Positions 45,806 through 54,773 of a DNA stretch of 64,000 nt are shown here, piece by piece. Origin of the DNA: Spartobacteria bacterium (lineage in GTDB: Bacteria > Verrucomicrobiota > Verrucomicrobiia > Chthoniobacterales > UBA10450); NCBI GenBank assembly GCA_003167365.1, contig PMTM01000012.1, positions 65,255 through 129,254 of the forward strand. The letters run 5' to 3'. Each line of letters begins with the position of its first letter. The first letter of the stretch is position 1. Below the pieces are notes generated by a model. The model did not search any database. It was not told the DNA's origin and saw only the letters and a list, made by a program, of their open reading frames with translations. The translations under genes and the position numbers were made by a program.

Positions 45806-46576
45806 TCATTCTGCGATTCGATTTTTTCCCACGTCCCAGCGGCCCAGCGCGGGTTTTGGCGAAGCGGCCGCCCAGGCGATATCGCGCACGAATAAATTGT
45901 AGGGCAATTTCAAATACGGATGGCGCTCCGCCGTGCCGCTCAATGGCAGATAATCCACTTCGTGAAAATAAAACCTGAGCAGTTGATCCAGTTCCTTAAA
46001 CGAAAAGTGGTGAACGTGCGTTTGTTCGCCCGAGAGCCGTTTCCCGCGCATCACTTTCCAGCGCCGATGCAGATGATAATCGAGCGGCACGGAGCCGACA
46101 TAGACGCTGCGCGGGTCCTTCTTTAAAATCCGATGCACCTCGCGAACGATAATCGAGGGGTAAGGCAAGTGTTCCAGTACCTCGGTCATCATCACGGCGT
46201 CGAAACTTTCATCCTGAAAACCGATGCCGAATGTAATATCCATTTCAGCGCAGGGAATGCCTGACTCACGCGCGACCGCCAAGGCTTCCGTGTCAACGTC
46301 GACACCGATCCACTGAATCAGGTCGACCATTTTGATTAGAACGCCGCCGCGGCATCCCACGTCCAATCCCAAGCTCTGCCGGTCGTACCCGCGCGCCTCG
46401 AGAAACTTCCGGTAAAATGGCGCCTTGATTTCTTCGTGCTGCGTCCCCGAACGCGTGTAATAGCCGAGGTTGCGCTTGGTCTCGTGATACTGTTCGTAGA
46501 ACTCGCGGATTAAACGAGCGCCGCGATTTGGCTCATTCAAAAAAAGCTCTTCGGGAAATCTTGGGCTTTCGCTCAT
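45806..46576 (-). CDS. Class I SAM-dependent methyltransferase
   Basis: 256 residues. SAM motif I is LGLDVGCRGGVLI, the acidic residue after strand 2 is in IGVDVDTEALAVA, and post-motif residues VMMTEVLEHLPYP resemble UbiE/COQ5-like and glycan-modifying enzymes. It lies 7 bp downstream of the GH26 gene and the three-domain polysaccharide enzyme, so it may act on an envelope glycan or lipid. Confidence 0.85.
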   Translation of the reverse strand: MSESPRFPEELFLNEPNRGARLIREFYEQYHETKRNLGYYTRSGTQHEEIKAPFYRKFLEARGYDRQSLGLDVGCRGGVLIKMVDLIQWIGVDVDTEALAVARESGIPCAEMDITFGIGFQDESFDAVMMTEVLEHLPYPSIIVREVHRILKKDPRSVYVGSVPLDYHLHRRWKVMRGKRLSGEQTHVHHFSFKELDQLLRFYFHEVDYLPLSGTAERHPYLKLPYNLFVRDIAWAAASPKPALGRWDVGKNRIAE

Positions 46577-46583
46577 GATCGTA

Positions 46584-47675
46584 TCAATAGTGTGGAATCG
46601 CGCGCAGGATCAAATTACCCAACCAGTCCGGATGCGCGACGCCTTCGCGGTAAGCTTGTAGGGATTCCACGGAAGAATTGACGCGCAGGTTGCTGTACGA
46701 TTGATCGAGATTTTGCCAGCGCTCATGCCAGTAGATTGCGGCTTTGATTCGTGGATAGCGCGTGCGAAAAAGTTCAAGGCCTTCTTTGATCCATTCACTC
46801 TTGTTTCCTGACTTCGGAAATTCGCCCGTCCCCCATTCCGCGATCATGATCGGCTTGTTCGGATCGAGGCCGCTCATTTCTTGATAAGGCCAGTCGATCA
46901 GAGACCGAACGTTCGCCCAAGGTTCGTCTCTGAACTGCTGGCCGTAAACGCTGAGGCCGAGCCAATCGACATAGTCCGCGCCGGGGTAATAAGCCGGCGC
47001 GAAGTTCCAGGTTTCGAGCGGGTAGGAATAATTGTTGGTATGAAACATCCACTTGATGTTGGACACTCCTCGAGCGCGAACGCGATCGACCACATAGCGA
47101 TAGGCCTGCTTGAAACGCTCGGGTCCCACCCATTTCGTGCCTTTCTCGTCGGCGCGCTGGTCGCGGCCGTAGTACGTGCCCGACCACGGAAACCATTCAC
47201 CGTTCATTTCCACGCCGAAGGCGACGATCATCGGGTGCCCGAACGCCCGCGCGGCATCCGCCCACTTGTCGATGTAGGCATCCCACTTTCCGGCGATGAT
47301 TTCATTCAAGCCGAATTTGTCCGGTCCGCGGTTTTGTTCGTACGGTTTGTCCCACGGCGACCAAAACACCACCGGCAAGGCGCCGTGCCGCCAGATCACA
47401 TTTAGATTCGCGGTTGGAAAACTCTGCTCGCCCCAGTAACTGGACGACGCGATGACGGCCTGATGTTTCCCGACCATCTCCTCGAAATCTTCAATCATCT
47501 CCAGCGTGACTTCGTCTTCCGCCTCTCCGAAATCCATGAATGCTCCCGTGTAAACTCCGTGTTTCGGCAAAACGATTTCGACCGGTCCATTTGGATCGAC
47601 GTGCGATGCGGTGTGTTTGCCGCACGCGCCAAAACCGCACGCTAAGAGCGCGACCAACCCGGTCCTGGTAAACAT
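46584..47675 (-). CDS. GH26-like glycosidase (mannanase family), lipoprotein
   Basis: 363 residues from ATG 47675 with a lipobox FGAC (C18). The barrel shows GVEMNGEWFPWSG with predicted acid/base E156 and IAEWGTGE with nucleophile E280, plus WHERW near the C-terminus, the GH26 pattern (beta-1,4-mannanase or related). A longer in-frame ATG at 47696 lies in an AACGTTC-type repeat and is less likely. It is 13 bp downstream of the large transferase gene, suggesting joint glycan metabolism. Confidence 0.88.
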   Translation of the reverse strand: MFTRTGLVALLACGFGACGKHTASHVDPNGPVEIVLPKHGVYTGAFMDFGEAEDEVTLEMIEDFEEMVGKHQAVIASSSYWGEQSFPTANLNVIWRHGALPVVFWSPWDKPYEQNRGPDKFGLNEIIAGKWDAYIDKWADAARAFGHPMIVAFGVEMNGEWFPWSGTYYGRDQRADEKGTKWVGPERFKQAYRYVVDRVRARGVSNIKWMFHTNNYSYPLETWNFAPAYYPGADYVDWLGLSVYGQQFRDEPWANVRSLIDWPYQEMSGLDPNKPIMIAEWGTGEFPKSGNKSEWIKEGLELFRTRYPRIKAAIYWHERWQNLDQSYSNLRVNSSVESLQAYREGVAHPDWLGNLILRAIPHY

Positions 47676-47709
47676 CCAAACCCGAACGTTCAACATTCAA
47701 TTCCCAATC

Positions 47710-50700
47710 TTAGGCGCGCACCGGCACGCTAGCGGTGCGATCGAGTTTACCCCAGCTGACCAACGCGCCCTTGATCGCGCGCAAGATCGCTTTCCAAATG
47801 ACATAACTAAGCATCGGCCGGTAGATCAGACGCATGGGAAGAATTCGCCATGCCCGCAGAATCGGTTCGCGCTCGAGAATGCAGGCCAGCGTGGCCAGAA
47901 TCAAATCCATCGATAGGAAAGTAATCACAAAAGGCATGAGCGCGCGCCACGCGCCGAACGGGAGAGACACGAGCAAAAACAAATCCACCATGGGCGTGAT
48001 GGCAACGAGGATAATCTGAAAGAACCACACGCTCGGCAAACTGAACCAGCCCAGCGCGCGATAGTTCCAGTTGAAAACCATGTCGCGATGTTTCCAAAGA
48101 CATTGCAGCGTACCGTAAGCCCAGCGAAAGCGCTGCCGGGCCAGTGTCCGAACGCTTTCCGGCGCTTCCGTCCATGCGATCGCTTGCGGCACGTACACGA
48201 TTCGTTGCCGGTCTTTGTGCAGGGCAAGTGTGAGATCGGTATCTTCGGCGAGTGTTTCCAAACTGAGACCGCCAATTTTTTCAATCGCACTTTTTCGGAT
48301 CGCGCTGATGGCGCCGGGCGCGACCGTGATGCAATTCCAGCGATTGTAAGCGCGCCGGTCGAGGTTGAATCCGCAGGTGTATTCGAGCGCCTGACAGCGC
48401 GCGATAAACGTTCTCAAATTTCCCACTTTGGCATGACCCGAAACCGCGCCGATGCTTTCGTCGACCAGAGGCTCGAGCAAGCGCGGCAATGTATCGCGTT
48501 GAAATTGCGTGTCGGCATCGATGAAGACAATCATTTCGTGGCGCGCGATCGCCAGAGCGCGTTGCAGCGCTCGCGCCTTCCCCTGGTTCTCCTGCCGAAA
48601 AAGCCGCACGCGCGGATCTACGGTTGCAATCGCTTCGACTTCCGCAGCCGTTTCATCGCGCGAGCCATCATCGACCACGATCACTTCGATCTCGCCTTCG
48701 TACTCCGTGTTCAGAAGCGCGCGCAATGTGCCCGCGATCACTTTTCCTTCGTTATAAGCGGCAATAATGATGCTGGCCGGCGCAGTGAAATCCGCTTTCG
48801 GGACCGGCCGGAAACGATACGCCAGCCAAATCACCAACAGCGTGCGAATCACCACGAGGCCAGTGGCCACAATCATGAAGGCCCAGAGAAATTCTTCGAC
48901 GGTGTGATAAACACGAAAGCCGGTGGTACTGACAAAGCGGCTGAGCGGCTGGTTGTTTCCCACCACCAGCGGCATGAGCGCATCGCGCGTCGTGCCGAGC
49001 AGCTTGCTCAACGGCACCACTGTGTCGCCGCGGGTTTGCAACCAATCCAAAATGCGCGGAAGCGCCGCTACCGTTTGCGACCGATCGCCGCCCGCGTCGT
49101 GCAGCAAAATAATGCTGCCGTCGCGGCGTTGTTGTTTTACCCGCTGCACGATGATGTCCACGCCAGGCCGCGCCCAATCCTGCGGGTCGATATTTTCGAG
49201 CACGACCAGGTAATTTAGATCCTGCGCTATTTGCAACGGAATCAGCTCGCTCAAACTGGAAGGACTTGTGTCCGCCGCGTACGGCGGCCGAAACAATGTG
49301 GTCGCGCGGCCCGTAATCGTCTCGATCAGCAACTGCGTCGCGTTCAGCTCCAGCCGGATGTGCTCCGGCCAGCAAAGGGCCAGGTTCGGATGGTAATAGG
49401 TGTGGTTCCCGATCTCGTGCCCTTCATCGACAATCCGCCGAACCAATCCCGGATAACGTTCCGCGTTCACGCCTACGAGGAAAAACGCGGCTTTCACTTT
49501 GGCGGCTTTCAGGATGTCGAGAATTTCCGGCGTCCATTCTGGATCCGGCCCATCGTCGAAGGTGATCGCAACCTCGTGCTCGCCGCCGGTTCCTTGATGA
49601 TAAAGCGTCGGGAATTCGGGGAATTTCGTATAGTTCGCGGTCAAATAACCCTCCGCATCGACCGCGAGATTGCGCATTCCATCCGAGCGGCTTTGGTCCA
49701 CCGTTACGATTTCGCCGTCGCCTACGTCTGCGATCGTGTCGGTACCTCTGAGCACCTCGAGCGATTCCCGCGTTTGACTTTCGATCTTAAAATCGGCCGG
49801 CACATTGAGCGCATCCCAGATGGCGGTGTCTTCGGTTCCCAACCGATAAAGCGCGAAACCACCAGTCTTTTCCTTGCGCACTTCGCGCAACTCATTCAGA
49901 AACGTAATCATGTCGAGGAACCAGACGCTGTGCGCCTTTTCGCCCTCCTCATAATAGAAGTAAGGATTGTAAACCGGCGCCACGATTGAAACCGTGCCTA
50001 CGTCCGCGTTGTTGGCCCGGGTCATCGCCTCGGGGAAACTGATCAATTCCGCTTTTTTTGCTCCGTCAGTCCAATCGTATGCGTAGCCGCCGAGCGCGAT
50101 CACCCATTGCTTGGGATCGCTGTCTTCCAGCAAGACGTGCAACCAGCCTTCAAACCATTTTTGCGAACAGAGCGGCCCCGGCGGATCGATGTCCGAAGTT
50201 TCGTCAAACAAGAAGGCGACGAACCGATCGACGTTGTCGGAAAGCGCGTCGAAATCGATGTAATCCAGGTCCTGGCCTGGCTGCACGCAAAGCCAGAGTT
50301 CCTTGTCGTCGTAGTGAAGCGCGTCCGTAAATTTATCGAGAAACGCCGCGATATCCGTTTTGTAAACCGGATCGAGTTGCTCCCAGTCCACCACCACGCC
50401 CGCGGCTTTCGCCTCACGCAAGACCGCCAATACTCTCTGGATAAATTTGTCCTGCCTTTCCGGCGGACCGTGCGCCAGGTTTTCAATCGCTTCGGGTTGC
50501 CAGGTATCGCCCACCAGATTCGTCAGCAGCGGCATCAGAGCGATGCCTTTGCTCGCCGCCAATTTCGGAATTCGAACATCGGGATCGACTTGCAAATCGC
50601 CCATGCCATTCGCGACCGCCATCCATTCCGGACAGACGTGCGTGATCTGCGCGGCATGCTCTTCGAGCGAGGTGTAACTATAGGGGTCGCCGTTGATATA

Positions 50701-51069
50701 AAACGCCAAGCGCACTTCGTTGATCGGCGATTTTTTGCGCGGATGTGCTGGCACCGGTTGTGGAGGAGCGCCGACCGGTTTCTTTGCTGCCAGACGAGCG
50801 GCCGCGAATTTTTCCCAGAGCGCCGCTCGGGCAGGCAATTGCCCCGCTGGATTTCGTCTCTCCAGCGATTTGAGCTGGCCCTTTAATTGCCGCAACGAAA
50901 ACGGCACTTGCATTTGCGGCGCAATAAAAAGCGTCTGCACAAAAAGCACGATCCCGAGAAAAACCAGCACGCCGAAAACGAGCACAGTCAACCGCAGCCG
51001 CGGCCAGCGCTTACCCGCTGGATCGGAAAAAACAAACGGCGTAACCGTGTGCGGGGGACCTTCGTTCAT
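47710..51069 (-). CDS. Three-domain GH18-like / NodB deacetylase / GT2 glycosyltransferase
   Basis: Inner-membrane protein of 1119 residues. One helix (27-48), then a GH18-like barrel (about 115-480) with VVVDWEQL, E230 being the likely catalytic acid. Residues 495-690 are a NodB polysaccharide deacetylase (TFDDGPD D505/D506, GNHTYYH H556/H560, RPPYAAD). After two helices (725-752) comes a processive GT2 domain (VVDDGSRD, DAD 851-853, ED 942-943, QRFRW 979-983) and C-terminal helices. It probably makes, trims and deacetylates a beta-linked amino sugar polymer such as poly-GlcNAc. Confidence 0.93.
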   Translation of the reverse strand: MNEGPPHTVTPFVFSDPAGKRWPRLRLTVLVFGVLVFLGIVLFVQTLFIAPQMQVPFSLRQLKGQLKSLERRNPAGQLPARAALWEKFAAARLAAKKPVGAPPQPVPAHPRKKSPINEVRLAFYINGDPYSYTSLEEHAAQITHVCPEWMAVANGMGDLQVDPDVRIPKLAASKGIALMPLLTNLVGDTWQPEAIENLAHGPPERQDKFIQRVLAVLREAKAAGVVVDWEQLDPVYKTDIAAFLDKFTDALHYDDKELWLCVQPGQDLDYIDFDALSDNVDRFVAFLFDETSDIDPPGPLCSQKWFEGWLHVLLEDSDPKQWVIALGGYAYDWTDGAKKAELISFPEAMTRANNADVGTVSIVAPVYNPYFYYEEGEKAHSVWFLDMITFLNELREVRKEKTGGFALYRLGTEDTAIWDALNVPADFKIESQTRESLEVLRGTDTIADVGDGEIVTVDQSRSDGMRNLAVDAEGYLTANYTKFPEFPTLYHQGTGGEHEVAITFDDGPDPEWTPEILDILKAAKVKAAFFLVGVNAERYPGLVRRIVDEGHEIGNHTYYHPNLALCWPEHIRLELNATQLLIETITGRATTLFRPPYAADTSPSSLSELIPLQIAQDLNYLVVLENIDPQDWARPGVDIIVQRVKQQRRDGSIILLHDAGGDRSQTVAALPRILDWLQTRGDTVVPLSKLLGTTRDALMPLVVGNNQPLSRFVSTTGFRVYHTVEEFLWAFMIVATGLVVIRTLLVIWLAYRFRPVPKADFTAPASIIIAAYNEGKVIAGTLRALLNTEYEGEIEVIVVDDGSRDETAAEVEAIATVDPRVRLFRQENQGKARALQRALAIARHEMIVFIDADTQFQRDTLPRLLEPLVDESIGAVSGHAKVGNLRTFIARCQALEYTCGFNLDRRAYNRWNCITVAPGAISAIRKSAIEKIGGLSLETLAEDTDLTLALHKDRQRIVYVPQAIAWTEAPESVRTLARQRFRWAYGTLQCLWKHRDMVFNWNYRALGWFSLPSVWFFQIILVAITPMVDLFLLVSLPFGAWRALMPFVITFLSMDLILATLACILEREPILRAWRILPMRLIYRPMLSYVIWKAILRAIKGALVSWGKLDRTASVPVRA

Positions 51070-51136
51070 GAAGCTTCAACATCGTGTGGATGCCAAAATA
51101 ATAAAAGCAATTCCAGCAAGCCACTGCTCTTCTTCC

Positions 51137-51170
51137 ATTGAACGTTGAGCGTTGAACGTTGAACGTTAAT
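51137..51170. repeat. Periodic ACGTTGA/G repeat
   Basis: Several copies of a GTTGAACGTT/GTTGAGCGTT unit in tandem just before the gamma-carbonic anhydrase start. The unit recurs at 51721-51753, 60957-60993 and, more weakly, near 47686 and 18170. Translated frames give NVQRSTLNVQ-like peptides. Confidence 0.8.
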
Positions 51171-51173
51171 CAC

Positions 51174-51734
51174 ATGAATAGCGACCGAGACACGCTTCCC
51201 ACCGGCCACGCCGGCATCGATGCGCGACTTCGCAAAGGGCCAACTATCCATCCAACCGCCTGGATCGTCCCTAGCGCAACGGTCGTTGGCGACGTCACAC
51301 TCGAAGAGGAATCGAGCGTTTGGTACGGCGCGGTTCTGCGCGGCGACATCAACCGCATCGTCATCGGTCCGCGCTCAAACATTCAAGACAATGCCGTCGT
51401 CCATCTCGACGATGCTTATCCAACAATTTTGGGCGAGCTCGTTACGGTCGGCCACAGCGCCATCGTCCACGCTTGCAAGATCGACGACGAAGTTCTCATC
51501 GGCATGGGCTCGATCGTTCTCGATGGCGCGGAAATCGGAGCGCGCTCCATCATCGGCGCGAATGCGCTGGTCACGCTCGGAATGAAGATTCCGCCCGGCT
51601 CGCTCGTTCTCGGGTCACCCGCAAAAATACGCCGGCAACTCAGTCTCGATGAGCAGAAAAGTCTCGCCGGCTGGGCTTGGAAATACGTCGAGACCGCCAA
51701 ACATTTCCGCGAGTCATTCGGCGTTGGACGTTGA
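51174..51734 (+). CDS. Gamma-carbonic anhydrase-like hexapeptide-repeat protein
   Basis: 186 residues from ATG 51174. A left-handed beta-helix with hexapeptide repeats (VGDVTLEEESSVWYGAVLRGDINRIVIG, NIQDNAVVH, TVGHSAIVHACKIDDEVLIGMGSIV). The His residues of VVHLDD, VGHSAIVHACK fit the metal-site triad of the Cam/YrdA family; enzymatic activity is not always present in this group. The frame is open upstream into the periodic repeat (TTG 51159). The last residues and stop (GVGR) are encoded by another copy of that repeat. Confidence 0.93.
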   Translation: MNSDRDTLPTGHAGIDARLRKGPTIHPTAWIVPSATVVGDVTLEEESSVWYGAVLRGDINRIVIGPRSNIQDNAVVHLDDAYPTILGELVTVGHSAIVHACKIDDEVLIGMGSIVLDGAEIGARSIIGANALVTLGMKIPPGSLVLGSPAKIRRQLSLDEQKSLAGWAWKYVETAKHFRESFGVGR

Positions 51735-52856
51735 GCGTTGAGCGTTGAGCGTTTCCCGTAAAGCCGCCACTAACTCTCGCCCGCGCGCTCGTAACAGCTT
51801 CCCCGCATTCGCAATGCTTTCTTGCTCGCTCATTCCGGGCTGGGTCAGCTCATAAACTCCATCAAACAATTCTCGCGCTGGCCGATCTTCACTCGCGCGT
51901 CCGACAATTGCGTAAACGCGCTTGCCAAGTTTCCGCGCCAGCCGCGCCACGCCAGCCGGCGTTTTTCCTTCCAGCGTTTGTCGATCCAAACTTCCTTCGC
52001 CCGTGATCACAAGATCGGCATCCTTCATTTTCGCCTCGAGCCCGACTGCTTCGGCAACGACGTCGAAACCTGGCCGCACGATTGCGCCGCAAAAACTCAT
52101 CAGACCAAATCCAAGTCCGCCGGCCGCGCCGGCGCCAGGTTCATCGCGAAAATCGACGTGAAGATCTCGCGCAACCATATCGGCGAGTCTCGTGAGCACG
52201 CGCTCCAATATCTCGATCTGGTCCGGAGTCGCACCTTTTTGAGGACCAAACATTCGCGTCGCGCCGTCTTCTCCGAGCAAAACATTTCGCACATCGGCGG
52301 CAGCGATAATCTTCGGCAACGACAAACTTGGTACTTTGATGCTGGCAAGCCCGAGCAGTTCGCTAACACTCCCAGTCAGCTCCTTCTCTTGCTCGAAAAA
52401 TCGAAATCCCAACGCCCTCGCCATTCCAAATCCGCCGTCGTTTGTCGCGCTGCCGCCAAGACCAATGATAATTTCTCGCGCGCCATGTCGCGGCGCCTCG
52501 AGAATCATTTCGCCAACGCCAACCGTGTTCGCGAGATCGACGTCATACTCGTTGGGCTGCAAACGCCGCATTCCCGCCGCTTCGCTCATCTCCATCACTG
52601 CGAGCTTGCGATCATCTATGTACGCATAACGCGCTTCAATCTCGCGGCCGCGCGCATCGTGCGCGGACATCGTCAGCCATTTTCCGCCCAGTGCATCCGA
52701 GATTACTTCCGCGGTCCCTTCGCCGCCATCCGCCATCGGCATAATGTCGATTTTTGCGTCAGGCAAAACTTCGCGCAGACCAACGGCAATGTTGTCGGCG
52801 ACTTCTCGCGCGGTCAGCGAGCCTTTGAATTTATCCGGCGCGATTAAAATTCTCAT
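51714..52856 (-). CDS. Glycerate 2-kinase (GlxK/GarK type)
   Basis: 380 residues. It opens MRILIAPDKFKGSLTA, followed by MADGGEGTAEV, GLGGSATNDGGFGMARALG and VITGEGSLDRQTLEGKTPAGVA, all diagnostic of the bacterial glycerate kinase family that phosphorylates glycerate in glyoxylate/serine metabolism. The C-terminal tail ETLNAQRSTSNAE is encoded by the periodic ACGTTGA repeat, and the stop lies inside it. The gene converges with the gamma-carbonic anhydrase gene, overlapping by 21 bp there. Confidence 0.94.
   Translation of the reverse strand: MRILIAPDKFKGSLTAREVADNIAVGLREVLPDAKIDIMPMADGGEGTAEVISDALGGKWLTMSAHDARGREIEARYAYIDDRKLAVMEMSEAAGMRRLQPNEYDVDLANTVGVGEMILEAPRHGAREIIIGLGGSATNDGGFGMARALGFRFFEQEKELTGSVSELLGLASIKVPSLSLPKIIAAADVRNVLLGEDGATRMFGPQKGATPDQIEILERVLTRLADMVARDLHVDFRDEPGAGAAGGLGFGLMSFCGAIVRPGFDVVAEAVGLEAKMKDADLVITGEGSLDRQTLEGKTPAGVARLARKLGKRVYAIVGRASEDRPARELFDGVYELTQPGMSEQESIANAGKLLRARGRELVAALRETLNAQRSTSNAE
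51721..51753. repeat. Periodic ACGTTGA/G repeat shared by two gene ends
   Basis: GCGTTGGACGTTGAGCGTTG continuing with further GAGCGTT units. It encodes the last residues and stop of the gamma-carbonic anhydrase on the plus strand and the RSTSNAE tail of the glycerate kinase on the minus strand. Confidence 0.8.
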
Positions 52857-52857
52857 T

Positions 52858-52911
52858 GGTAGGGACCGCGCGCTGCGCTGTCCGTGGACGCCGCAGCGCG
52901 GCGTCCTTACC
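52858..52911. repeat. 54-bp palindromic element between glycerate kinase and gatB
   Basis: Ends GGTAGGGAC (52858) and GTCCTTACC (to 52911) are near-perfect inverted repeats around CGCTGCGC and GCAGCGCG. It fills almost the whole 50-bp gap; the gatB stop codon is inside its right end and the glycerate kinase ATG is 2 bp from its left end. Confidence 0.75.
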
Positions 52912-54361
52912 CCTTCAATTTCCTCTCCAAAATCTCTCCCGCGAGCTGCGGATTCGCTTTGCCCTTGGACAACTTCATTACCTGCCCTTTGAGAAAATTG
53001 AGCGACGCCGCGTTACCCGCCTTGAAATCTGCCGCCGGCTTCGGATTCGCCGTGATCGCTTGATCGCAAAATGCTTCGATCTCTCCCGTGTCGCTCAATT
53101 GTTCGATCCCCTTCTCTTTCACGATCTTCGTCGCCGGCTTGCCGCTTGCGAACATTTCCGCAAAAACTTCCTTCGCCTGTTTGCCGCTGATTTTTCCGCT
53201 CTCGATTAAATTGACCAGCTCATCGAGCGCCTCCGGTGGAATCGGACAATCAGAAATCGTTTTGCTCGCGCTACTCAACGCGCTCTGCAGATCGTTCAGA
53301 ATCCAATTGGCAACGTTCTTTGGTTTCTTCGCGCCGTTGGCCGCGGTTTCAAAATATCTTGCAAGCTCGAGGTCGTCCGCCAGGACGTCGGCATCGTACG
53401 AGCTCACTTGATATTGCTCAACGAAGCGCGTCCGTTTCGCTCTCGGCAGTTCGGGAATGCGCGCGCGTGCCTCCTCCAGCAGCATTTCACTTTTCACTGG
53501 CACAAGATCGGGATCAGGAAAGTATCGATAATCATGCGCCGACTCTTTCGTGCGCATCAAAAATGTCTCGCCGATTGCATCATCCCATCCGCGCGTTTCC
53601 TGTCGTAACTTCTCGCCGCGTTCGAGCGCGCCGGTCTGCCGTTGAATCTCATAGGCAAGCGCGCGCCGCACGCCGCTGATCGAATTCATGTTCTTGATCT
53701 CGATCTTGGCGCCGAGTTCGGCTTGCGCCTCAGGCCGAACCGAAACGTTGCAGTCGCAACGCAGTTGCCCTTTTTCCATATCCGCGTCGCTCACCGCCCC
53801 GTAAATTAAGAGTTGCTTCAGCGAAGTGAGAAACGCGAATGCTTCCTCCGGTGAATTGATCGCCGGCTGCGTCACGATTTCCATCAATGGCGTGCCGGCC
53901 CGATTGAAATCGATCCCGGTGCTCGACTCGAAGTGAAAACTCTTCGCGACGTCTTCTTCGAGATGGATGCGCACCAAATGCACTTCCTTGTCCGGCGTCG
54001 CGATGGTCTTCTGCGCGTCTTTTGGATAGGCGAGATCGTGCAACGGCACGCTCCCATTCTCGCAGAGCGGCATGTCGTATTGCGAAATCTGGTAATTCTT
54101 CGGCATGTCCGGATAAAAATAGTTTTTGCGATCGAACTTACTGGTCGGCGCAATGTCGCACCCCAGCATCAATCCTGTGATCACCGTCATGCGCACCGCT
54201 TCGTGGTTCATCACCGGCAATGCGCCCGGCAATCCCAGACATGTCGGACAAGTGTGGCTGTTCGGCTCTGCGCCAAATTCCACCGGGCAGGCGCAGAACA
54301 TTTTCGAGCGCGTCTTTAGCTGCACGTGGACTTCAAGTCCGATCGTCGTGATGTAAGACAT
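52907..54361 (-). CDS. gatB: Asp-tRNA(Asn)/Glu-tRNA(Gln) amidotransferase subunit B
   Basis: Subunit of the GatCAB complex that amidates mischarged tRNAs. ATG 54361 gives MSYITTIGLEVHVQL, the canonical start (484 residues); a 4-codon longer ATG at 54373 lies in an inverted repeat. It shows VHLVRIHLEEDVAKS, GTPLMEIVTQP, QLRCDCNVSVRP, EIKNMNSISGVRRAL and the C-terminal YqeY-like domain (NPKPAADFKAGNAASLNFLKG). The gatA and gatC partners are not in the window. Confidence 0.97.
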   Translation of the reverse strand: MSYITTIGLEVHVQLKTRSKMFCACPVEFGAEPNSHTCPTCLGLPGALPVMNHEAVRMTVITGLMLGCDIAPTSKFDRKNYFYPDMPKNYQISQYDMPLCENGSVPLHDLAYPKDAQKTIATPDKEVHLVRIHLEEDVAKSFHFESSTGIDFNRAGTPLMEIVTQPAINSPEEAFAFLTSLKQLLIYGAVSDADMEKGQLRCDCNVSVRPEAQAELGAKIEIKNMNSISGVRRALAYEIQRQTGALERGEKLRQETRGWDDAIGETFLMRTKESAHDYRYFPDPDLVPVKSEMLLEEARARIPELPRAKRTRFVEQYQVSSYDADVLADDLELARYFETAANGAKKPKNVANWILNDLQSALSSASKTISDCPIPPEALDELVNLIESGKISGKQAKEVFAEMFASGKPATKIVKEKGIEQLSDTGEIEAFCDQAITANPKPAADFKAGNAASLNFLKGQVMKLSKGKANPQLAGEILERKLKG

Positions 54362-54365
54362 TGCA

Positions 54366-54768
54366 GATTTCAAATTGCCGATTTCAAATTGAGCGATGCA
54401 GACTTGCGCGATGTGACAAAAATCGCAACCAGTTCGTTTGTCTCCGCCAGCAAAGAGTCGACCCGCTTTACTGGAAGCAACCTCGCTTCAATAATCAGCT
54501 CAAGCCAAAGTTGAGTCTCATCGGCTTCCTCGAGGACGACTCCCATTTTCGCGACAAATTCACTTCGCGAGCGCGCGCGACATGTTGCGCGATAGTTTGC
54601 TGCGACCGAAATGCCACTCCGCACAAGTTGATTCGCAATGGCTCGACCTTCGATCGTCTTCGGCAGTGCGCCAACAAGCTTAATAATTCGCAACGCGAAA
54701 TGTTTGATGCGTGTTCTTAATTCGTCGGGGGTCATGTCATTTCAATTTGCAATCAGCAATTTGAAATC
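54366..54768. mobile_element. Inverted-repeat-bounded IVP (four-helix bundle) unit
   Basis: GATTTCAAATTGCCGATTTC... (26 bp, 54366-54391) is repeated in inverted orientation at 54743-54768 with 24 of 26 matches by eye. Between them lies one complete four-helix-bundle gene whose stop is inside the left repeat. The unit of 403 bp sits exactly between cvpA and gatB. This looks like a small mobile or hitch-hiking unit; no target duplication could be confirmed. Confidence 0.5.
54370..54735 (-). CDS. Four-helix-bundle protein (23S rRNA intervening-sequence protein family)
   Basis: 121 residues, all helical. ALRIIKLVGALPKTIEGRAIANQLVRSGISVAANYRATCRARSRSEFVAKMGVVLEEADETQLWLELI is the family's core (S23/IVP family, PF05635-type). 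Such proteins were first found in intervening sequences of spirochaete 23S rRNA; here the gene stands alone in a housekeeping operon and is bounded by 26-bp inverted repeats. The function is unknown; the basic surface suggests RNA or DNA contact. The C-terminal LNLKSAI is encoded by the left repeat. Confidence 0.92.
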   Translation of the reverse strand: MTPDELRTRIKHFALRIIKLVGALPKTIEGRAIANQLVRSGISVAANYRATCRARSRSEFVAKMGVVLEEADETQLWLELIIEARLLPVKRVDSLLAETNELVAIFVTSRKSASLNLKSAI

Positions 54769-54773
54769 TTCAA

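Noticed and set aside
47611-47916. Small frames around the GH26 start and transferase end
   Set aside because: Explained by the periodic AACGTT repeat and antisense of real genes.
51137-51170. CRISPR-like array at the periodic ACGTTGA repeats
   Set aside because: Units of about 10 bp without spacers or cas genes; this is a simple periodic repeat.
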